64,000 nt of DNA from Hordeum vulgare subsp. vulgare (taxonomy: Eukaryota > Streptophyta > Magnoliopsida > Poales > Poaceae): positions 350,297,823-350,361,822 of the forward strand of contig NC_058524.1 in the NCBI RefSeq assembly GCF_904849725.1, given 5' to 3'. Positions 53,640 through 64,000 of the stretch are shown here, piece by piece (the first letter of the stretch is position 1; every line of letters starts with the position of its first letter). The notes under the pieces are model-generated. The model saw only the letters and a program-made list of their open reading frames with translations, searched no databases and was not told the origin of the DNA. Both the position numbers and the translations under genes were made by a program.

Positions 53640-55527
53640 GTGGAAGTGCCAACAATCTAATACTCACATTAGTACGAAGAACTCATACACTTATTATCGG
53701 TAACTCTCTATCTTTTAGGAAATTCACAAAGAGACAAGTACCCTGAGGAGGAGTGTTTGGGGGTTTGGCTATCCTTGCGCATCCTCCAGAGGTTAGCGAT
53801 GAACTTAGTAGCTAGAGTTCTCAACTATTTTTTAGTTTTTGAAAAACACATGGATTTCCCAAAATACAACACCTATCACTAATAGGCTCAAGCTCTTGGC
53901 ACCGATAGTCCAAACATTACTCAAATCAATACCTCAAAACTATTGCAAGTTACCACTATACTTAAATAGCAACCTCAATTACCTACTCATGCAAGACACA
54001 CAACTCAGTGCAACGAGCCAACTCTCTAGACAAGATAAGCAAGATAACTCAAGAGAGTTCCAAAAGCAACCTAAATAAAAGCTCTTAAAAAGATATAGCA
54101 CTAAAACTAAGAGCTAAGCATGACAATAGCTATGTAGAGATAGAGAACACACAAAAAAGGTAAGCATGAAAACCTATGTTGTGTTCTAGAGTGGAATAGA
54201 GCGTGTTTCTCTCCCAAACAAGGTAGGCTAGGTTCCGACATGTTATGAACAGCAAGCAAAACTAAAACAAACTAAAAATTAAAGAGCGGGACGCTTCAAG
54301 CATAGCACATAACATATGAAGTGATAAAAATATAACATGGAGATGGACGAACTGATGATTGTTGATAGAGAAGGGGATGAACGGGGGCATCCCCAAGCTT
54401 AGACGCTTGAGTCTCCTTGAATATTTCTTGGGGTGCATGGGGGCATCCCCAAGCTTTAGCGCTTGACACTCATGTATCTTATTTCATGATCTCCCATCGC
54501 ATACTTGAAAACTCCCTTCATACGAAACTCATCATAAGCTGATTAGAGTGGTTAGTGCCCTTAATAAAATAATTCATTTCCTACTGGAATTAATGATTTT
54601 CATGAAAATCTACTGGAATTAAGATTTGGAAAATGATGAAAACGCAAAACTTGGCAGAATCTGTGAAAAACAGAACAACAGGTGGTAATTAATTCATTCG
54701 GGCCACTTGTGCAACCCAAATCAAAAAACTCAGAACATATGCCACGAAGACAATTATATAAATCTTGGTGTCAAAACAATTCAGATCAAAAAGAGGATCT
54801 GGTGATTTTTGGCGAATTTTTCTGTCAGGTAGACCGAATCTGTTTCTCGAGAGCATGTCCCAATTTTTGGCATTGTAGAAACCATGGATCCAATATCACA
54901 ATAAGCAAGGAAGTCTTGGTTAGAGATGCTAATTCTAACAAAAGGCTCCGAGTCATCAGCTATTTTCAGAATTATTTCCTTATCAACCATGGGTTTCTCT
55001 CTTTCTCTTAAGTCTATAGCATCTATTCTTCTTTCAATGATAGCAAGTTTGTCTATAATAGTGTCAAATACATGGTCATAAACAAAGTAATTGGGTTGAC
55101 CATGCATAATATCAAGAGCTCTAGCCTCATCACTCTGTATATTTTTTCCTTCATCTTTAATATCAACAGAGTGTTGACACCACCTAAAAAGACCATGCTA
55201 AAAATTTCTAAGCACAATTTTGATAGGGATCCAAGGCATAATTCTTTTATGTGCTTCAGAAAATCTATCCCAAGCTTCCTTCACATCTTCTCCAACCCTT
55301 TGATGGAAATATAGGACCTTAGATTCCCTCAAAGCACCAAATCCTAACAATCTTTGACAACTAAAAGCAAAGTAACTATTTTTTGGGTGGTTTTTTTGCT
55401 ATAATACTCTAAAGCAAAAAACTAAAAAGCAAACTAACAAGACTAAAAAGCAAAGGTATAGGATAGAGTGCAACTCCCCGATCTTGAAGACTTGAGTTCC
55501 CTGGTAATGGCGCCAGAAAACTTTGCT
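53640..55527 (-). mobile_element. Internal part of a Sabrina/WHAM-like gypsy (non-autonomous, gag/protease relic)
   Basis: Minus strand: PBS at 55498-55515 (TGGCGCCATTACCAGGGA), a gag core near 55150-55330 ('LYFHQRVGEDVKEAWDRF'), a 108-codon frame (54781-55107) with a protease-like 'AYCDIGSMVSTMPK', then AT-rich non-coding sequence with repeated GGGGGCATCCCCAAGCTT (54388 and 54436). No pol and no 3' LTR are present; the left limit near 53640 is approximate. Confidence 0.7.
54781..55107 (-). pseudogene. Gag C-terminus/protease remnant of the gypsy
   Basis: 108 codons from ATG 55107. They start with 'HGQPNYFVYDHVFDTIIDKL', then a charged coil, then 'FLAYCDIGSMVSTMPK', which fits the DLGA/DIGS-type active site of Athila-lineage proteases. 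Truncated after the active site. Confidence 0.65.
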
Positions 55528-57186
55528 TGATGACAAGATGATGTATATACTTCTCGCACCTCGTTGGTTACCCCAAGTGGATGGTTGAGATGTAGTCAGC
55601 AGCAAGTTTTCCCTTACACGGAGACTGTAAGGTTTATCGAACTAGGAGGACTCCTAGGCTCAACAAGTAGGTGTCTCCTACCCTGGCACTAGCAGAAGAC
55701 GTGGACCTGCACACACAACAAATAACTTTGCTCCCAACGAATACAAATCGGTTGTCAATCTCTCCGGCCTTGTAGTTTGCGAAGGATCAAAACACAAGCG
55801 GGAATGTAATAGTGATTTCAACGGAAAAGTAAATGAAAGCGGTAAATGATGGAGGTGTAAACAATGATGGTGATATGGACCGGAGTAACATGATGTTCAC
55901 TAGTGATGTCTCTCTCCCAGAAGACGAAAAATAACTATGCTTGGGTAAATAAATTGCAGTTGGGCAATTGACAAAATTATGGACGCACCGCAATGCTAAT
56001 TATGCTACTTGATAGTTAGAGGTTCAATAGTAATGGGCAATACGCCAAGAAAAGTAGACCGTTTATTCATCAGCATCTACTTACTAATTATCCACCTTGA
56101 GATATCTATCCAGAACATCTTGCCGGTATTAAGTTGCGAGCCCCACCCAAAGTGTAAACTCAAAGCAACGGACAACTGCATTAACAAGATATGCGTAAGG
56201 TAAAAAGATCCTTTTAACCGTGGTCACAAGCACCGTTGTTTTCTCCCTGTGGCAACAGCACATCCCCTAGTCTCATGTTTCTGTCACTCAAGCTAGACAT
56301 CGAGGGGCATGAACCCACAATCATGCATAACGCTCCCTCTTGGAGTTACAATCTACTACTCGGCCAAAGCAATAAAGAGAAAGGGAGAACATGCATGAAT
56401 CACTAAGGAACATAATATAAAAGGATAATCAAACATACAACTCATAACAATCTGAACATAATCTCATAACCCATCGGATCCCAACAAACCGAGCATAGCA
56501 ATAGCAAGAGAATTACATAGATGCCTTGATCATGTAGGGCAGCTCACAAGGACTAACCATTGAAGCACAAAATTAGAGAGAAGACATCACATAACTACTG
56601 GTCATGGACTCATGGTCCAAGGAGGAATACTCACGGCAGGTCCGGGAAGCATCCATGGCGGTGGAGAAGTTCCCGGAGGTCAATCCTCCCTCCGACAGGG
56701 TGTCGGGAATAGGTCTCCTGACGCTCCCAATCTTGGAAGCGCTGTGGCGGCGGAACGATGGAGAAATTCGCGATTCTGTATCCAATGGAAGGGTTTTCTC
56801 TCGGAGGAGTAAATATAGGCCGAAGGAGGGCACCAGAGGATGTGGGACCCACCCAGGCGGCCTCTTGGCGCGGCCAGGGGGTAGGCCGCGCCCACAGGTC
56901 GCCTGGGCGGCCCTTGGCCCCCCTCTGGCCCATCTTCGATGATCTGGAAGCTTTCGTTACGGTGATTTTTTATATATTTTTCTCGGGATTTTTCGAGCTT
57001 CGGAAAATTGGGTAAAAGCCCTTGCAAAATAGACGTCAGTAGACAGAAACTGGCACTGGGTGCACTGAGTTAGTAGGTTAGTCCAAATATGTGTAAAATG
57101 ATATAGAAGTGTAGCAAAACATATAACAATGTCACCCAAAAGATCATGGAACAATCAGAAATTATAGATACGTTTTGCACGTATCA
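55528..57186 (-). repeat. 5' LTR of the Sabrina/WHAM-like gypsy
   Basis: 1659 bp. On the minus strand it begins TGATACGTGCAAAACGTATC at 57186 and ends ATCATCTTGTCATCA at 55528, 12 bases from the PBS. The terminal motif TGATACG is shared with the two other gypsy LTR types here but the body differs. The flank GTTGC (57187-57191) is the visible target copy. ORFs in 56573-57027 are LTR frames. Confidence 0.88.
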
Positions 57187-57649
57187 GTTGCCACTGGGCT
57201 AGGGGTGGTGGATCTGCTCAGAGAGGGGATCCACTCTAGACGACATGCAAAGAAAGGGGAGGGCACCTTGTGTGTTCAACAGAGAGGCGCCGACGATGAA
57301 CCTCGTCGGTGCACCCTTGCATCGGCCGAACGGGGCGCTACGCAGGGGTGCACGCGTCTACGATGCAGGGGGAACTGCAAGCCCATGGATGCATGAACAC
57401 GACGGGGTGCACCAGTGCAGCAGCGCTTGTGCAACTACGATGATGCAACGCTCGAGGTAGCATGGGCGACGATGAGCACACTACGCAGGGAGACAGGGCA
57501 AGGGGAAGCGGAGGAGGCACTCACCGAGGGGCAGAGGAGAAAGATCCCGACACACAGGAGAGAAATTGCAGCGATGACGTCAAGGTTCTTTGCACAAGAG
57601 TCGCTGGAGGTGGCCCAAGCACCGGTTGTCACGGACGTCGAGGAAGAAG
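57187..57649. other. Unassigned 463-bp island between two retrotransposons
   Basis: GC-rich with several overlapping short frames on both strands, none with a recognisable domain. It does not match any repeat elsewhere in the window. Confidence 0.5.
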
Positions 57650-59415
57650 TGTTGGGGATCATAGTAATTTCAAAAAAATTCCTACGCCATAGAAGGATCT
57701 ATCTATGGAAAAACAAGCAACAAGAGAGGTTTTTGAGAATCTTCATACCTTTGAAGAGCACTAAGCGGAAGCGTTGCTAGAACGCGGTTGATGGAGTCGT
57801 ATTTGCAGCGATTCAGATCGCGGTGGATTCCAATCTATGCGCCGAACGTCGGTGCCTCCGCGTTCAACACACGTGCAGCCCGGTAACGTATCCAACGACT
57901 TGATACAACAAGGATGGAGGAGAGGTTGAGGGAGAGCTCCAGCAGCACAACGACATGGTGACGGTGGAGCTACGTGGTACTCGGACAGAGCTTCCCAAGC
58001 ACAATGTAGGACGAAGAGGAGGTGGTGTAGGTCTGTGCCGAGAGAGAGGCAATTGTTGTCTCAAATCAGCCCCAAACCCTCCACTATTTATAGGAGGAGA
58101 GGGAGGAGGTGCCCACCCTTTAGGGTTTCCCACCCTAAAGGATGCGGCAGCCCTAGAGGCCAAGGAGGGTGGCGGCCAAGGGTGGAGGGCCCTAGGGTGG
58201 GCCTTTGAGGCCCAAGGTGGCCTCCCACGCCTAGGGTTTCCCCTCTCTCAACCCCTTGTGCGCCTTGGGCTGATTGTGGAGGCACACCAGCCCACATATG
58301 GGCTGGTTCCCACCCACTCTTAGACCATGTAGCAACTTGGGGCTGGTGGCCCTTGCCGGTGGACCCCCGAAACGCTTCTGGTGGTCCCGGTACATTACCG
58401 GTGTCGCCCAAAACAATTTCGGTGACCAAATCCTCACTTCCTATATATAATTATTTACCTCCGAACCATTCCAGATCTCCTTGTGACGTCCGGGATCTCA
58501 TCCGGGACTCCGAACAACATTCGGTAACCACATACACTAATTCCCTATAACCCTAGCGTCATCAAACCTTAAGTGTGTAGACCCTATGGGTTCGGGAGAC
58601 ATGCAGACATGACCGAGACACCTCTCTAGTCAATAATAAACAGTGGGGTATGGATATCCATGTTGGTTCCCACATGTTCCTCGATGATCTCATCGTATGA
58701 ACCACGATGTCGGGGATTGAATCAACCCCGTATGCAATTCCCTTTGTCTACCGTATGATACTTGCCCGAGATTCAATCGTCGGTATCCCTATACCTTGTT
58801 CAATCTCGTTACTGGCAAGTCTCTTTACTCGTTCTGTAATACATCATCCCGGGGCTAACTCCTTAGTCGCACTGAGCTCAATGTGATGATGGATTACCAA
58901 GTGGGCCTAGAGATACCTCTCCGTCACATTGAGTGATAAATCCCAGTCTCCATTCGTACAACCGAACAGACACTTTCAGCGATACCTGTAGTGCACCTTT
59001 ATAATCACCCAGTTACGTTGTGATGTTTGATACACCCAAAGCGCTCCTACGGTATCCGGGAGTTGCACAATCTCATGGTCTAAGGAAATGATACTTGACA
59101 TTAGAAAAGCTTTAGTAGACGAACAACACGATCTAGTGCTATGCTTAGGATTGGGTCTTGTCCATCACATCATTCCCAATGATGTGACCCCGTTACCAAT
59201 GACATCCAATGTCCATGATCAAGAAACCATGATCATCTATTGATCAATGAGATAGCCAACTAGAGTCTCACTAGGGATACATTGTGATCTATATATTCAC
59301 ACATGTATTACGGTTTTTTGTTTATACAATTATAGCATGAATAATAGACAATTATCATTAACAGGAAATATAATAATAACAACTTTATAATTGCCTCTAG
59401 GGCATATTTCCAACA
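57650..59415 (-). repeat. BARE/WIS/Angela-type 3' LTR
   Basis: 1766 bp. On the minus strand it begins TGTTGGAAATATGCCCTAGA, the canonical start of BARE/WIS/Angela, and ends GATCCCCAACA. A purine tract AAGTGGGAGAC precedes it on the internal side. ORFs inside it (57864-58550) are LTR frames. Confidence 0.95.
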
Positions 59416-59443
59416 GTCTCCCACTTGCACTAGAGTCAATAAT

Positions 59444-60291
59444 CTAGTTATATTGTGATGAATCGAATCCCATAGAGTTCTGGTGCTCATCATGCTTTGC
59501 CTGTGGAAGTGGTTTAGTCAACATGTCTGCGACATTCAGATCCGTATGTACTTTACAAATATCTATATCTCCATCCTGGATGTATCCACAAATGGAGTTG
59601 AAGCGGCGCTTGATGTGCTTGGTCTTCTTGTGAATCTTGGGCTCCTTTGCAATGTCAATAGCTCCAGTGTTGTCACAGAACAGAGTCATCGGACGTGACA
59701 CACTTGGAAACACTCCTAGGTCAGTGATTAAATCCTTCATCCAGACTCCTTCCTGTGCTGCTTCCGAAGCAGCTATGTATTCCGCTTCACATGTAGATGC
59801 CGCCACGACGCTTTGCTTGCAACTGCACTAGCTAACTGCCCATTATTCAAAAGATACACGTATCCGGTTTGTGACTTAGAGTCATCCGGATCAGTGTGGA
59901 AGCTAGCATCGATGTAATCCTTTACGACGAGCTCTTCGGCACCTCCATAAACAAGAAACAAATCTTTAGTCCTTTTCAGGTACTTTAGGATATTGTTGAC
60001 CGCTGTCCAGCGATCCACTCCTGGATCACTCTAGTACCTCCCTACCAAACTTATGGCAAGGTTCACATCAGGTATGGTACACAACATGGCATACATGATA
60101 GAGCCTATGGCTGAAGAATAGGGGACGGTACTCATCTTTTCTCTATCTTCCGCAGGGGTCGGGCGTTGAGTCGTACGCAACCTCACACCTTGTAATACAG
60201 GCAAGAACCCCTTCTTAGCCTTATCCATATTGAACTTCTTCAATATCTTGTCAAGGTATGTGCTTTGTGAAAGACCTATGAGGCATCTCAA
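59444..60291 (-). pseudogene. BARE-like RNase H
   Basis: Frames 60291-60031, 60018-59773 and 59806-59444 together cover the domain: 'SQSTYLDKILKKFNMDKAKK', 'YIDASFHTDPDDSKSQTGYV', 'STCEAEYIAASEAAQEGVWM', 'LFCDNTGAIDIAKEPK' and 'HTDLNVADMLTKPLPQAKH'. One frameshift near 59780-59806 and stops between the pieces inactivate it. Confidence 0.9.
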
Positions 60292-60333
60292 TCTATCTTT
60301 ATGGATCTTGATGCCTAATATGTAAGCAGCTTC

Positions 60334-61092
60334 TCAAAGGTCCTTCATTGAAAAACTATTATTCAAATAGGCCTTGATGCTTTCCAATAGTTCCATATCA
60401 TTTCCCATCAACAATATGTCATCCACGTATAATATGAGAAATGCTAAAGAGCTCCCACTCACTTTCTTGTAAATACAGGCTTCTCCGTAAGTCTGTCCAA
60501 ACCCAAACGCTTTGATCACCTCATCAAAGCGAATGTTCCAACTCCAAGATGCTCGCACCAACCCATAGATGGAGCGCTGGATCTTGCATACCTTGTTAGC
60601 ATTGCTAGGATCGACAAAACCTTCCTTATGTCTCATATACAATTCTTCTTTAAGAAAGCCATTCAGGAATGCTGTTTTGACGTCCATTTGCCACATTTCA
60701 TAATCATAAAATGCGGTAATTGCTAGCATAATTCAGACCGACTTTAGCATCTCTACGGCTGAGAAGGTCTCATCGTAGTCAATCCCTTGAACTTATCGAT
60801 AACCCTTAGCGACAAGTCGAGCCTTATAGATGGTCACATTACCATCCGCGTCAGCCTTCTTCTTAAAAATCCATTTATTTGCTATGGCTCACCGATCATC
60901 GGGTAATTCCACCAAAGTCCATAATTTGTTGTCATACATGGATTTTATCTCGGATTTCATGGCCTCAAGCCATTTGTTGGAATCCGGGCCCGCCATCGCT
61001 TCTTCATAGTTTGAAGGTTCACTGTTGTCGAACAACATGATTTCCATGATAGGGTTGCCATACCACCCTGGTGCGTAACGTACCCTTGTCAA
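60334..61092 (-). pseudogene. BARE-like reverse transcriptase
   Basis: 'SNKWLEAMKSEIKSMYDNKL' (about 60920-60985), then decayed sequence, then 'WQMDVKTAFLNGFLKEELYM' (60640-60699) and the catalytic 'LYVDDILLMGNDMELLESIK' (about 60385-60444). 'SIYGLVRASWSWNIRFDEVI' has Val where Lys is usual. Confidence 0.9.
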
Positions 61093-61095
61093 CCT

Positions 61096-62159
61096 TCAAG
61101 GTTCAATAGTAACTTGATCCAAAGTTTCATGATCATCATCATTAACTTCATCTCTAGCTGGTGCACGCGTCTCAGAAACATTTTCTTGCGTTGCGCTACT
61201 CTCCATTTCGAGAGGAGGTACAATTACCTCATCAAGTTCTATTTTCCACCCACTTACTTCTTTCGAGAGAAACTCTTTATCTAGAAAGGATCCGTTCTTG
61301 GCAACAAAGATCTTGCCGGATCTTAGATAGAAGGTGTACCCAATAGATTCCTTAGGGTATCCTATGAAGACGCATTTTTTGCTTTGGGTTCGAGCTTCTC
61401 TGGTTGAAGTTTCTTCACATAAGCATCGTAGCCCCAAACTTTAAGAAACGATGACTTAGGTTTCTTGCCAAACCATAATTCATACGATGTCGTCTCAACG
61501 GATTTGGACGGAGCCCTATTTAAAGGGAATGCGGCGGTTTCCAAAGCATATCCCCAAAATGATAGCGGTAAATCGGTAAGAGAAATCATAGATCGCACCA
61601 TATCCAATATAGTGCGATTACGACATTCAGACACACCATTACGCTACGGTGTGCCACGCGGCCTGAGTTATGAAACAATTCCACATTTGCTTAGGTGTGT
61701 GCCAAACTCGTGACTCAAATATTCTCCTCCACGATCAGATCATAGAAACTTCATTTTCTTGTCACGTTGATTCTCCACCTCACTCTGAAATTCCTTGAAC
61801 TTTTCAAAGGTTTCAGACTTGTGGTTCATTAAGTAGACATACCCATATCTATTTAAATCATCAGTGAGGGTGAGAACATAACGATAGCCACCGCGAGCTT
61901 CAACACTCATTGGACCGCATACATCAGTATGTATTATCTCCAACAATTTGGTTGCTCGCTGCATTGTTTCGGAGAACAGAGTCTTGGTCATCTTGCCTAT
62001 GAGGCACGGTTCGCATGTGTCAAATGATTCAAAATCAAGTAACTCCAAAAGTCCATCTGTATGGAGTTTCTTCATGTGCTTTACATCGATATGACCAAGG
62101 CGGCAGTGCCACAAGTATGTGGGACTATCATTGTCAATCTTACATCTATTGGTACTCAC
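61096..62159 (-). pseudogene. BARE-like integrase
   Basis: GAG-pre-integrase 'YLWHCRLGHIDVKHMKKLH' with 'TCEPCLIGKMTKTLF' (HHCC). The first Asp is in 'LEIIHTDVCGPMSVEA'. A TGA at about 61737-61739 interrupts just before 'SDRGGEYLSHEF' (second Asp), and a TAG near 61646 precedes 'NGVSECRNRTILDMVRSM', which keeps the Glu but has Cys where Arg is usual. The C-terminal 'YELWFGKKPKSSFLKVWGYD' follows in a shifted frame. Confidence 0.9.
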
Positions 62160-62311
62160 ACTATGAAAATATGTGTAACATCACGATCGAGATTCATCAA
62201 GAATAAACCATTGACCAGCAGGGCATGGCCATAAAACATAACACTCATATAAATAGAACAACCATTATTCTCAGATTTAAATGAGTAGCTATCTTGCATC
62301 AAGCAAGATCC

Positions 62312-63432
62312 CTATACAATGTTAATGCTCAAAGCTGGTACAAAATAACAATTATTAAGGTTTAAAACTAATCCCGAAGGAAGATGTAGAGGTAGCTTGC
62401 CGACGGCGGTCACATCGACCTTGGAACCATTCCTGACGCGCGTCGTCACCTCGTCCTTAGCCAGCCTACGCTTGTTCTGCATTTCCTGCTTAGAGTTGCA
62501 AACATGAGCAACAACACCAGTATCAAATACACAAGAGCTACTACGAGCGCTGGTAAGGTACACATCAATAACAAGTATATCACATATACCTTTGACGTTG
62601 CCGGCCTTCTTGTCCGCTAAGTACTTGGGGCAATTCCGCTTCCAGTGGCCAGTTCCCTTGTAGTAATAGCACTCAGTCTCAGGCTTGGGTCTTTTCTTTG
62701 ACTTCTTCCCGGCAACTGGCTTACCGGGTGCGGCAACTACTTTGCCGTCTTTCTTGAAGCTTTTCTTACCCTTGCCGTTCTTGAAACTGGTGGTCTTATT
62801 GACCATCAACACTTGATGCTCTTTCTTGATTTCTACCTCCGCATATTTCAGCATTGAATACAACTAGGTAATAGTCTTTTCCATCCCTTGCATGTTGCAA
62901 TTCATCACAAAGCCTTTATAGCTAGGTGGAAGCGACTGGAGGATTCTTTCAATGACCGAATCATCCAAAAGTTCAACTCCTAGCTGAGTCAAGCGGTTGT
63001 GCAACCCTGAAATTCCGAGTATGTGCTCATTGACAAAACTATTATCCTCCATCTTACAGCTAAAGAACTTATCAGAGACTTCATACCTCTCGACCGGGCA
63101 TGAGCTTGAAAAAACGGTTTCAGCTCCTCGAACATCTCATATGGCCCGTGTTGCTCAAAATGCCTTTGGTGCCCTAGTTCTTAATTGTAAAGCATGGCGC
63201 ACTGAACGAGAGAGTAGTCATCACTCCGCGACTGCCAGGCGTTCCTGGCATCCTGGTCTGCTGCGGGAACAGGAGGATAACCTAGCGGTGCATCAAAGAC
63301 ATATGCCTTGTTGGAATCCATGAGTATGAGCTTTAAGTTACAAGTCTAGTCCGCATAATTGCTCCCATCGTCTTTCAGCTTGGTTTTCTCTAGGAACGCG
63401 TTGAAGTTGAATGTGATATTTGCGTTGTCCAT
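62312..63432 (-). pseudogene. BARE-like gag, zinc knuckle and protease
   Basis: ATG at 63432-63430 ('MDNANITFNFNAFLEKTKLK') is stopped by TAG after 28 codons, where Trp is usual. A further TAA near 63180 follows. The gag middle 'HILGISGLHNRLTQLGVELL' (62864-63052) and the lysine-rich part follow. The zinc knuckle (62631-62671) reads C-Y-Y-Y-KGTGHW-KRN-C, with Tyr for the second Cys. The protease keeps the 'FDTGVVAHVCNSK' active site (about 62516). Confidence 0.88.
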
Positions 63433-64000
63433 TGGATGTACAATATTTGTAAAGAGAATTTTAGACTAAGGTCATGATAATTAAGTTCATCTAATCAAAT
63501 TACTAATGAACTCCCACTTAGATTGACATCCCTCTAGTCATCCAAGTGTTACATGATCCACGTCGACTAGCCCGTGTCCGATCATCACGTGAGACGGACT
63601 AGTCATCAATGGTGAGCATCTCCATGCTCATCGTATCAACCATACGACTCATGTTTGACCTTTCGGTCTCCAGTATTCGAGGCCATGTCTGTACATGCTA
63701 GGCTCGTCGAGTCAACCTAAGTGTTTTGCGTGTGTAAACCGGCTTACACCCATTGTATGCGAACGTTAGAATCTATCACACCCGATCATGTCGTGGTGCT
63801 TCGAGACAACGAATCTTTGCAACGGTGCACACTTAGGGGAATACTTATCTCAAAATTTTAATGAGGGATCATCTTATCTTTTCTACCGTCATTCTAAGCA
63901 ATAAGATTAAAAACATGATAAACATCACATGCAATCATATAGTGACATGATATGTCCAATATCATCTTGCTCCTTTGATCTCCATCTTCGGGGCACCATG
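63433..64000 (-). other. 5' untranslated leader of the BARE-like element
   Basis: Non-coding sequence between gag and the (unseen) 5' LTR. It matches the leader at about 25640-26240 of the other BARE-like copy. Confidence 0.85.

Larger units (their letters stand above)
42527..53640 (-). mobile_element. Sirevirus-like copia with large extra 3' ORF, 5' LTR missing
   Basis: Minus strand from high to low coordinates: gag remnant, integrase, reverse transcriptase, RNase H, a 1.3-kb promoter-like spacer, an extra ORF of about 1120 codons, purine tract, 3' LTR. This order (pol, extra ORF, 3' LTR) is that of Sireviruses, whose extra ORF is often called env-like. The left junction is sharp (GGTAC | TGAAAGTGCG). 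The right limit near 53640 is uncertain; no 5' LTR is present and gypsy sequence takes over. Confidence 0.82.
57650..64000 (-). mobile_element. BARE/WIS/Angela-like copia, 3' LTR to leader, 5' LTR outside window
   Basis: Minus strand order: leader (64000-63433), gag, zinc knuckle, protease, integrase, reverse transcriptase, RNase H, purine tract (59416-59426), 3' LTR (57650-59415). All domains of an autonomous BARE-type element are represented but with many stops. AGAAG (57645-57649) would be the left target copy. Confidence 0.93.

Noticed and set aside
42527..53640. Endogenous virus with an envelope gene
   Set aside because: The extra ORF has no signal peptide or transmembrane segment and the pol is of copia (Sirevirus) type; treated as a retrotransposon.
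57187..57649. Host gene exon
   Set aside because: Short frames only, no domain, no consistent splice structure.

Overview
This window is intergenic DNA from a large plant genome, almost certainly a Triticeae grass (wheat, Aegilops, barley or rye group). It is built nearly entirely of nested LTR retrotransposons. The evidence is the repeat types: BARE/WIS/Angela-type copia LTRs, Sabrina/WHAM-like Athila-lineage gypsy elements whose LTRs begin TGATACGTC, Sirevirus-type copia elements with PPT-rich 3' ends, a long-LTR chromovirus, and a Cassandra-like miniature element with a 5S-rRNA-like stretch. I see no intact host gene, no CRISPR array and no prokaryotic operon.

Left half (1-33369) is a nested stack. 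A Sirevirus-type copia on the + strand (28626-33369) was hit by a BARE-like element on the - strand (25510-28625, continuing left in other pieces). That element was hit by a + strand chromovirus gypsy (11964-25509, 3' LTR of about 4.9 kb). The chromovirus leader was hit by a - strand Sabrina-like gypsy (1-1745 and 11700-11963), and the LTR of that element by a complete 9.95-kb non-autonomous Athila-lineage element (1746-11694, duplication CCCCT). Separately, the chromovirus integrase gene is split by a solo LTR (15698-19693, duplication TATAC), which carries a second solo LTR (15781-18246, duplication ACTTA). A Cassandra-like 833-bp element (31139-31971, duplication TGTGG) sits in the copia 3' LTR.

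Middle (33370-42526): an unassigned stretch, the 3' end of a LINE (35290-36331), a gypsy-like element carrying a putative 'gypsy-type transposase' ORF and coiled-coil sequence (36332-40968), a 126-bp LTR scrap, and the 5' end of a - strand Sirevirus-like copia.

Right half (42527-64000), all on the - strand: a long Sirevirus-like copia (42527 to about 53640) with 3' LTR, a large extra 3' ORF with its own promoter-like leader, and decayed gag-pol; a Sabrina/WHAM-like gypsy with its 5' LTR (about 53640-57186); a 463-bp unassigned island; and a BARE-like element (57650 to beyond 64000).

Nearly all coding regions are broken by stops and frameshifts. The most interesting signals are not genes: arrays of CGGTNNNACCG palindromes just upstream of TATA boxes in two dissimilar LTR families, a 170-bp-arm hairpin forming the 5' LTR position of the 5S-bearing element, and two unrelated retrotransposons that each place a promoter-like, intron-like leader in front of an extra, non-pol ORF. 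I found no convincing new multi-gene system.
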